Shown: piece by piece, positions 54,834-61,042 of the stretch
Numbering within the stretch: the first letter of the stretch is position 1
How the letters are laid out: every line of letters starts with the position of its first letter
Source: a bacterium
GTDB taxonomy: Bacteria > Desulfobacterota > Desulfobulbia > Desulfobulbales > Desulfobulbaceae
Direction: 5' to 3'
NCBI GenBank assembly: GCA_030538155.1
Contig: JAUNUN010000012.1
Location: 1-63,941 of the forward strand
DNA: 63,941 bases
Position numbers and translations under genes: made by a program
The notes under the pieces: model-generated
Databases searched by the model: none
What the model saw: the letters and a program-made list of their open reading frames with translations, nothing else
Told to the model about the DNA's origin: nothing

Positions 54834-56194
54834 CACACAAACACCTCCCTGCCTTCGCGGCGGCTCTTCTGGATGACCTCCTCCATGGACGAACGCCACT
54901 CTTTTTGCACGGCGTCGCCAAAATCATAGCGCATGTGTTCAAACTCCTTTTTCAGCAAGGCATTGAGCCAGTTGGCAAGGCGGGTAGCCACATAGCCGCG
55001 CCAGTCCTTCTGCTCGCGGTCTTCTGCAAAATCTTCCTCGCCTTCCAGCTCTGCACGGCCGGGATCAAGCCAGAGGCACTCCTTATAGTGCAGAGCATGG
55101 CCCTTTTTGCTCCATCCCGGCGGGCTGTTGCCCTGGATGGAGGCGGCCAGCCACAGCACCTGGTCGAGCATAGTGTTGATAATGGTCTTGCGGGATTCGC
55201 GCACAAAAAAGGTATTGGTATCGTCTGCAACGAGGGCAAAAAGTTTCTGCAGGGGAGCGCGACAAAGATAACGCAATTTTTTGTTGAAAAAGGATTGATC
55301 GCTTGGGCCTATCTGGAAGGCATGCTGTTGATTAAATACAGGTGGAAGTGATGGGAGCAGAAAATTACGACCGCTTTGCTGGTTGTTTAACCTGCTGACA
55401 TTTTGCGAGTTGGCTCCACCCAGATTAATGACTGCCAAATCATGAACGGTGCTATACGATTTTTGTGCTGTAGCATCGTCTTTTTGCCTTTGCTGCTTTG
55501 CAAGGCGTGCATCATCCGAGTAGCGGATTCCATGAATCGTATGGAACACATGATTGACAAGTGAAGATGGATACAACGGAATCAGACAAACATAGGCGTC
55601 CGCTTCGGCAGGGAAGAGCAGTTGTTTACTACGTTCTCCGGTGCTCAAATTGACAGGTTGTACCTGTAGGCATCGCACAAGAAATAGAAGATTTTCCTCA
55701 CCGTTTTCGCCCATTGCAGAAAACAAATCCCGTATTGCCGGGTTGTTACTCAAAACCGCCTGATAAATGCGCCCCTCCGCCACAGGAACATTCAAAAAAT
55801 CGACAATGTTTTTCAGGTGGCCCGAGTGGCTCCCGGTATTGTTAGAGGTAGCGTCAATACAGAGCCGTTGCACAGTTCTGGAGGAGACGATCCCTGAATT
55901 TTCCTCTTTTGCCAAAAGGATGACATTATCTGTCTGGAGGGCAGAATGTATCCCCTTGGCTGTATGGGTGGCCAGATTCAGTTTCTGGGCGCGCATAAAT
56001 TCCAACGAGGCATTCAGTTGGGTTAGGAAAAAACCGGTTTCGTATCGTGGTGCCAGTTTTTGCCTTTTATTCTCTACGGCGCTTTCCGTTTTGTTTTTGA
56101 GCTGCGCGGTCTCTTTTTTAAGCGTGGTTTCCAGTTCGGCAGCTAAAAAATCACCGATGGCAAGCCTGATTTGATGACCGGTTATTGAATCCAT
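54833..56194 (-). CDS. csy1: Cas8f (Csy1) large subunit
   Basis: 453 residues, the PAM-recognising large subunit of type I-F. Family assignment rests on position, length and the pattern at the N-terminus (IRLAIGDFLAAELETTLKK) and the middle (NLGGANSQNVSRLNNQQSGR), where the LGG.NPQN-type motif of Csy1 is visible. First gene of the effector operon csy1-csy2-csy3-csy4. It is preceded by GGGAG seven bases from the ATG and by a predicted promoter at 56278-56306 that is overlapped by a crRNA-like guide's target. Confidence 0.93.
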   Translation of the reverse strand: MDSITGHQIRLAIGDFLAAELETTLKKETAQLKNKTESAVENKRQKLAPRYETGFFLTQLNASLEFMRAQKLNLATHTAKGIHSALQTDNVILLAKEENSGIVSSRTVQRLCIDATSNNTGSHSGHLKNIVDFLNVPVAEGRIYQAVLSNNPAIRDLFSAMGENGEENLLFLVRCLQVQPVNLSTGERSKQLLFPAEADAYVCLIPLYPSSLVNHVFHTIHGIRYSDDARLAKQQRQKDDATAQKSYSTVHDLAVINLGGANSQNVSRLNNQQSGRNFLLPSLPPVFNQQHAFQIGPSDQSFFNKKLRYLCRAPLQKLFALVADDTNTFFVRESRKTIINTMLDQVLWLAASIQGNSPPGWSKKGHALHYKECLWLDPGRAELEGEEDFAEDREQKDWRGYVATRLANWLNALLKKEFEHMRYDFGDAVQKEWRSSMEEVIQKSRREGREVFV

Positions 56195-56277
56195 AATAAA
56201 TCTCCCAACCCTGTTTCAGAACACGGTAATTGCGGATACTTTACTTATCCCACATCCTCGCAGTAGACATTCAATAT

Positions 56278-56306
56278 ATTATCTCTCCAAAATTTTTAAT
56301 AATCAA
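56278..56306 (-). promoter_or_regulatory. Predicted sigma-70 promoter of csy1-csy4
   Basis: On the minus strand TTGATT (56301-56306, 4/6 to -35), a 17-bp spacer, and GATAAT (56278-56283, 5/6 to -10). Transcription would start near 56271, leaving a leader of about 75 nt before the csy1 ATG. Confidence 0.65.
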
Positions 56307-56316
56307 TATAAATAGG
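56289..56316 (-). promoter_or_regulatory. Predicted target of crRNA-like guide, with CC PAM
   Basis: On the minus strand, CC (56316-56315) is followed by TATTTATATTG, identical to the first 11 nt of the mini-array spacer at 56389-56414. Position 12 differs, 13-17 match, 18-19 differ, and the match then breaks down. The site spans the -35 box of the csy1 promoter. Confidence 0.7.
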
Positions 56317-56360
56317 AAAAATTAATACCGAAAAGATATTGGGTGACTGGATTACATTTT

Positions 56361-56442
56361 CAAACAAGCTGCCTATTCGGCAGGTAACATTCCGTAAAAT
56401 AACCAATATAAATATTTCTAAGCTGCCTATGCGGCAGAACAC
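56361..56442 (-). ncRNA. Mini-CRISPR encoding one crRNA-like RNA (putative cas autorepressor)
   Basis: Two degenerate repeats in array orientation enclose a 26-bp pseudo-spacer. The upstream repeat (56415-56442) is identical to the array repeat over 23 nt including CTGCCGCATAGGCAG and the handle CTTAGAAA. The downstream repeat (56361-56388) keeps a perfect stem (CTGCCGAATAGGCAG) but its handle has decayed to CTTGTTTG. Cas6f processing would therefore release a single guide with an intact 5' handle. Its seed matches the csy1 promoter (56289-56316). No separate promoter is evident; read-through from cas1-cas2-3 is possible. Confidence 0.75.
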
Positions 56443-56465
56443 TTCTTTTACCCTGAACCGGATAT

Positions 56466-59400
56466 TCAATCAACCCGCCAGAATCCAAACCTTTCATGGA
56501 AATACCAGCCGTTCTCGTGCTCAGGCAGTTGCACCGTGGCATAACGGCAGGCAAGAGAGGTGATGCTCTTTTGCGGCAGCCTCTCTTGCAGTTTTTCCAG
56601 GCAGGCATACAGGTCGCTCTGCAACCAGGGTGAAAGGCGGTCATTGGTGTGCTGCAAATCAAATGACTTCATAATTGTATTCTGCGTGTTGCTCTGTTCA
56701 AGCCCCTTTTCGTAGACCTGTTGCGCAGCATAGGCATTAAAGCCGCCGTCCTCATTCGGTACCAGCAGCCACTCTTCCTCTGCCCGGCCGGCACGGAAGG
56801 GACTGATGATCTGCAAATGCGCACCGGCACGATGGGCACTGTCCGGCTTACGCCAGCAGGCATTGACAAAGTTAAGGCCTTCATTGTGCATCATCTCCTG
56901 CATCACCAGATGCTCCAAGTCTGCCAAGCGCTCCGTGGCCTTGAGCACGTCCGGCCGCACAATACGGGCAATCGCACTTATGTGGGCAAGCTGTTCCGGG
57001 CTGAACAGGATAGAGCAGTCATGGCTGCCGAGCAGGTGTTCTTTATCTTCAAATCCGGGCCGGAAAAAAACAGGAGTATGTCCGCCAGTGTATGCTTCTC
57101 TAAGAGCATTGATATTGAATTGCCAAATCAGCACATTGGGCTGGGAGGCCGTCAAACCAGGGCGATGCCGCCAGATGCGCCCGACCAGTTGGATGAGCGA
57201 GCGCATGGATGAAGGCTCGATAATGGCCCAGTCATAATCGTGGTCACGCCCGATTTCCGCCACCGGCGAGGCAAGCACAATGAAGATATGGTGCCGGGCA
57301 TCGCTCTGGTGCAGGGCCTGCTCTATTTCAGGATGGGTAAAGATAGCCTCGGGGTGTGTTTCATCCCGCTTCAGGATACGGTCGAGCTTTTCCTCTAACG
57401 CACTGCGCAGGATCAGTACCTGGCGGGAGTGGTAGCAGCAGAGGTGGATGTGGGTATCTGCGAAGACCTCGCTCATCTGTAATTGATACAGGGCCGGTGC
57501 CAGGGCCATGAGCGGGCCGGTGTTGGCCAGGCGTATCAGGCCGATACTGAGTCTTTTACCGCTTTGCGGCTGCACCACATGGTATGCCTGGTGCAAGGCA
57601 AGCGCGTTTTCCACCAGCACTGTGGCCAGGCGGCCATAAAATCTGGCCGGTTTTTCCGTGTATTGCGGCAGCGAGCTTAGGATTGCGCCCATCCGGCGCA
57701 CCGGTTCCTTACGGAGAAAGGCGGCCCGCTGCGCCACAAAGTGCTGGTGCTTTTCCTCAAAAAAGGCGGTATCGGCGCAGACTTCCGTCCGGCAGCGTTT
57801 TTCATCAAACCAGGCGCAGACCACAGGCTTTTGCGGCAGGTTCCGACTTTTGTTCCAGAAGAAGCGGCCGGCCTGATAGGCTTGGAAGAGGCCGGCGACA
57901 AAGTCGGGCGTAAGGGTCGCCGACGAGAGTACTATCCGGGAACCGCACAGACCTGCCAGATGCACCAGCCGCGCCAGGGCGGGCAGATCTTCCTGGTTGA
58001 AGTCATCCGGTTCATCCAGAATCAGATCGCTGCTGAGAAGCCGCAGCCAAGGCACGATATAACGCCCGCCGCGTCTGCATTCCGAGGCCTGCATGAGGTG
58101 ATCGATAGTGCAGGCAACCACCGGGCTAAAGAGCAAGTCCCGCGCCTTGTCTTCCGCCAGCACCACGCCGAACTGTTTCTGCAGAAACTCCTGCGATGAA
58201 TCCCAGGCTCCGCCTTGCACCACATCGCCATCCGGCACCAGCGGCGCCAGGGCACTGCCGCTTTGTTCCTGCTCAGGGTCTGGCGCTTGTTCTTTCTGCT
58301 GCAACAGAAATAATTCGCGGCCGGCAGCTCCGCCCACCAGCACTGCCAGTTGTGTATCGCTGAGGCCAAGGTTTTCCCTGAAACTTGCCCCAGTTTGCAG
58401 GGTCAGCACCCGCAGACCGAGGGCGATGGTGAACCTGGCCCCATGCTTTGCATCGGCAAGGGCATAGATAATGCGAGCATTGCCGATGGTTTTGCCGCAG
58501 CCGGTGGAAGCCATATTGATGCCGAAAAAACCCTGTTCAGCACTAGCCTGTTGCAAAGAGCGGGCCAGACTGTAGGCCTTGTTCTGCCAGGAAAAGCGCG
58601 GAACCGCAGTCGGTTTAATCAGGGCATCGTGTTGTGCCAGGGTCGGCAGGTTAGAGGCAAGCGCGGGCAATAGACGGGCAAAACGGGCGGTGCAGTGAGC
58701 CACGCCCAGCAGATGTTCGTCCAGATGCTGCTTGGCGAGCACCTTGCCCTCATGGCGGAAGGTGTTGGCAACCAGTTTCGTGGCCGGGTCTGCCGCATCG
58801 ATCTTGCCATTATCCTTTTGTTTTTCCGGATTTTTATTGGAATAGGTATAATCACCCAGCATCAGGGCCAGGCGGCTCAAGTGCAAAAGTAAGGGGTCGG
58901 CAATGGTTCTATTGCCACCGTTGTTGCTGGCCATGGCCATAAGCGGCGGATGGTTGAGCGCCTTTTTGGCCCAGCGGCTGAGCCGCTGCTGCCAGGCATG
59001 GCTATGAAGAACCAGGCCGTCAAAAGACCAGAATGTTGCCATTTCGGTACAGGCCGCCACGGCCCTGGGGTTACGCACCCAATGGTCAACCGGGGTGAGT
59101 GTTTCGTAGAAGTCAGAGAGGTTTTTCCTGAGCTGGGCGATGTTTCTCTTTGCATACTTGCGCGTCTGCTCCTGGAACCAATCCCCCTCTTCAAAGGGCA
59201 AACGATGGTGACTGACCACAAGCCAGGCCAGCCACTGCGCCAAAGGCGGCAGGTCAGACAAGGTTGTCTGTCGCAGATCTTCTTCCTGCCAGTGCACAAA
59301 CGGCATGGGCTGTGTCTGCAAATAGGCCTGTAGATTGCAAAAACGACCGAGCCACTCTGCATCACTTTTTGCCCCGGCAACCAGCCACTCAAATAGGCGC

Positions 59401-59861
59401 AGGGAAATCCACTCGTGCCGGTACGGGTCGCCTATAAAAGCTGCCGTTGCAAAAAGTTTATCCTGGAAACCAATGGTGGATTTGCCGAGATCATGCAGCA
59501 GGGCGGCAAGCGTCGCCATGATCTGTATACAGTGAGCATACTGCCGGTTGTTTTCCCACTCTGTGTTGCGAAAGGGCTGTGCCGTCACATTGACCGGCAC
59601 CCTGCCCTGGCTGTCAAAACGATCCCTGTTACCCACCACCCACACCAGCTGGGAGCGGCTGCGGCTTCTGAGCCAGTGGCAGGCAACAGCCGTGCTTTTG
59701 CTCGCACTTTTCTTCAGGAGCTTATGCACCGCCTGTAGTCCCTCCTCTGTCATGACCGTGCGCCAGGTATTATCGCCGATACGATCAGCAAAGGCATCCA
59801 GCACCCGGCGGGTGCGTTTATGGGCCTTTTTTTCACACTGGGACACAAAGAGCACCATCAT
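56466..59861 (-). CDS. cas3: Cas2-Cas3 fusion nuclease-helicase (type I-F)
   Basis: 1131 residues. The N-terminal ~95 residues form a Cas2-like domain (MMVLFVSQCEKKAHKRTRRV), which makes this the type I-F Cas2-3 fusion. An HD nuclease follows with His123-Asp124 in LLHDLGKS, then a helicase with Walker A MASTGCGKTIGNARI, a DExD-type box LILDEPDDF and a C-terminal helicase motif (SMRSLIQLVGRIWRHR). It degrades DNA marked by the Csy complex and joins Cas1 in spacer acquisition. Its start overlaps the cas1 stop by four bases. The 3' end lies 23 bp before the mini-array. Confidence 0.95.
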   Translation of the reverse strand: MMVLFVSQCEKKAHKRTRRVLDAFADRIGDNTWRTVMTEEGLQAVHKLLKKSASKSTAVACHWLRSRSRSQLVWVVGNRDRFDSQGRVPVNVTAQPFRNTEWENNRQYAHCIQIMATLAALLHDLGKSTIGFQDKLFATAAFIGDPYRHEWISLRLFEWLVAGAKSDAEWLGRFCNLQAYLQTQPMPFVHWQEEDLRQTTLSDLPPLAQWLAWLVVSHHRLPFEEGDWFQEQTRKYAKRNIAQLRKNLSDFYETLTPVDHWVRNPRAVAACTEMATFWSFDGLVLHSHAWQQRLSRWAKKALNHPPLMAMASNNGGNRTIADPLLLHLSRLALMLGDYTYSNKNPEKQKDNGKIDAADPATKLVANTFRHEGKVLAKQHLDEHLLGVAHCTARFARLLPALASNLPTLAQHDALIKPTAVPRFSWQNKAYSLARSLQQASAEQGFFGINMASTGCGKTIGNARIIYALADAKHGARFTIALGLRVLTLQTGASFRENLGLSDTQLAVLVGGAAGRELFLLQQKEQAPDPEQEQSGSALAPLVPDGDVVQGGAWDSSQEFLQKQFGVVLAEDKARDLLFSPVVACTIDHLMQASECRRGGRYIVPWLRLLSSDLILDEPDDFNQEDLPALARLVHLAGLCGSRIVLSSATLTPDFVAGLFQAYQAGRFFWNKSRNLPQKPVVCAWFDEKRCRTEVCADTAFFEEKHQHFVAQRAAFLRKEPVRRMGAILSSLPQYTEKPARFYGRLATVLVENALALHQAYHVVQPQSGKRLSIGLIRLANTGPLMALAPALYQLQMSEVFADTHIHLCCYHSRQVLILRSALEEKLDRILKRDETHPEAIFTHPEIEQALHQSDARHHIFIVLASPVAEIGRDHDYDWAIIEPSSMRSLIQLVGRIWRHRPGLTASQPNVLIWQFNINALREAYTGGHTPVFFRPGFEDKEHLLGSHDCSILFSPEQLAHISAIARIVRPDVLKATERLADLEHLVMQEMMHNEGLNFVNACWRKPDSAHRAGAHLQIISPFRAGRAEEEWLLVPNEDGGFNAYAAQQVYEKGLEQSNTQNTIMKSFDLQHTNDRLSPWLQSDLYACLEKLQERLPQKSITSLACRYATVQLPEHENGWYFHERFGFWRVD

Positions 59862-60844
59862 GGGATATCCTCCCCGCTATCGTGCAATTTCCTCTGGTCC
59901 AAGTTTTCCGCGCTTCCGGAAGACAGAGCCATCTGTTTGACCTGGGCAAACATAAAATCCAGCGCCTTATGGCGGGTAAACATATCCAAGGCTTCCTGAC
60001 GAAATTCCTGAGCACCCGCACCTTCCCGGGCGCAGATAAAGGCCATGGGCAGCACCAAGGCGTCTTTCACCAAATCGGCAATGTCAAAAACCAGCGCACC
60101 CCGCCTGGTTTTGCCGTGCATGACAGCAAAACCGTGGGGAATGCCCAATACCCAGCACACAGTGGCGGCAAGGCCGTATGCCAGATAATTGCCATGATTC
60201 AGGAAGGTGTTGGCGCGATCTCCGGCCTCGCGCTCGCGGACAAAATTGCCATAACGGCTAACCTCTGCGGCATGCCGATACAACTCCTTGGTCAGGCGGG
60301 CCTCCAGTTGCAACAGATGGCCGGTGGCTGTTTGCAGGGGGATCTGCTGTTGGTGCCGGGCAAAGGCCTCTTCCATGCCGCCTGCAAAGCCCTGTTGCAC
60401 CAAATCCCTGTCGCTGCGCCACACATGGGCAATATAATCCAGCCGGGCAAGCTGCAAGGCCTTGGCTGCCTGCAGGCGTTTGGTTTCGTCAAACCACCAG
60501 GAAAGCCAACCCTGCACATATTCGGTGGGCCGGTACTCGCTTTGCGGGGTCAGCCACTCTATTTCTGCACCCATGAACAGCGGGGTGGCGTCGCTGCCGC
60601 AAAAACCAACCAGCACTCCGGCAGAAGCCAACATGCGCATGGCCGCCTGGGTGATGGAGGTGCCTGTGCCCAGCATAATGCAGGTGGTATTGGCGATAGG
60701 AATATTCCAGTACTGGTTTTCCTTTTTCGCCTCGGTCAGGTACAGCACCCGCCCGTCCTTCTGTATGACGCGGCAGTGTTCCAGGTAGTAGATATTGGCC
60801 CGTTTGGAATGGAGAATGGCTTTGAGGTCTGTGAGCTGTTCCAT
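59858..60844 (-). CDS. cas1: Cas1 integrase (type I-F)
   Basis: 328 residues. LKAILHSKRANIYYLEHCRV is the hallmark N-terminus of I-F Cas1. The metal-binding Glu (LEARLTKELYRH), His and Asp (VMHGKTRRGALVFDIADLVKD) are in place. It integrates new spacers together with Cas2-3. I start at the ATG at 60844, which has AGGAG six bases upstream, rather than at an ATG six codons earlier. First gene of the cas1-cas2-3 pair. Confidence 0.95.
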   Translation of the reverse strand: MEQLTDLKAILHSKRANIYYLEHCRVIQKDGRVLYLTEAKKENQYWNIPIANTTCIMLGTGTSITQAAMRMLASAGVLVGFCGSDATPLFMGAEIEWLTPQSEYRPTEYVQGWLSWWFDETKRLQAAKALQLARLDYIAHVWRSDRDLVQQGFAGGMEEAFARHQQQIPLQTATGHLLQLEARLTKELYRHAAEVSRYGNFVREREAGDRANTFLNHGNYLAYGLAATVCWVLGIPHGFAVMHGKTRRGALVFDIADLVKDALVLPMAFICAREGAGAQEFRQEALDMFTRHKALDFMFAQVKQMALSSGSAENLDQRKLHDSGEDIP

Positions 60845-60915
60845 CTGTGCTCCTGCTGTCATGCGGCGATGCCGCCGAGATTGAACCTGTCGTAATTCCG
60901 GAAATATCTGCAGTT

Positions 60916-61042
60916 ATTCCGGTTCCAGATCAAAAATAATATCAAGGAGGCGAGAAAAATACGACGCAGGCGTACATAATAGGTACTCCGAAAAGTATTT
61001 TCCGATGCCGACACAGGTAGCGTTTTGATATGGAATTGGAAT
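60916..61042 (+). repeat. Dispersed palindromic element, copy D
   Basis: Full-length copy between cas1 and sbcC. Left end TTATTCCGGTTCCAGATC, middle ATATCAAGGAGGCGAGAAAA and ACGACGCAGGCGTACA, right end CGTTTTGATATGGAATTGGA. Its right end touches the sbcC stop codon. The ATG seen in other copies is ATA here, and the following frame has an early stop. Confidence 0.75.

Noticed and set aside
56361..56442. Mini-array as a CreTA-type toxin-antitoxin module
   Set aside because: The guide's best target is the csy1 promoter, and no toxin-like small gene with its own promoter was seen between the mini-array and csy1 (only an ATG followed directly by TAA). Autorepression explains the sequence better, although a toxin RNA cannot be excluded.
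56361..56442. Mini-array as a mere decayed remnant of an old array
   Set aside because: One handle and both stems are intact while spacer length is abnormal, and the PAM plus seed match to the local promoter would be a strong coincidence. Kept as the null hypothesis.
59882..60895. 337-codon plus-strand frame opposite cas1
   Set aside because: Shadow of cas1, which has catalytic residues, Shine-Dalgarno and operon context; the antisense product has no family features.
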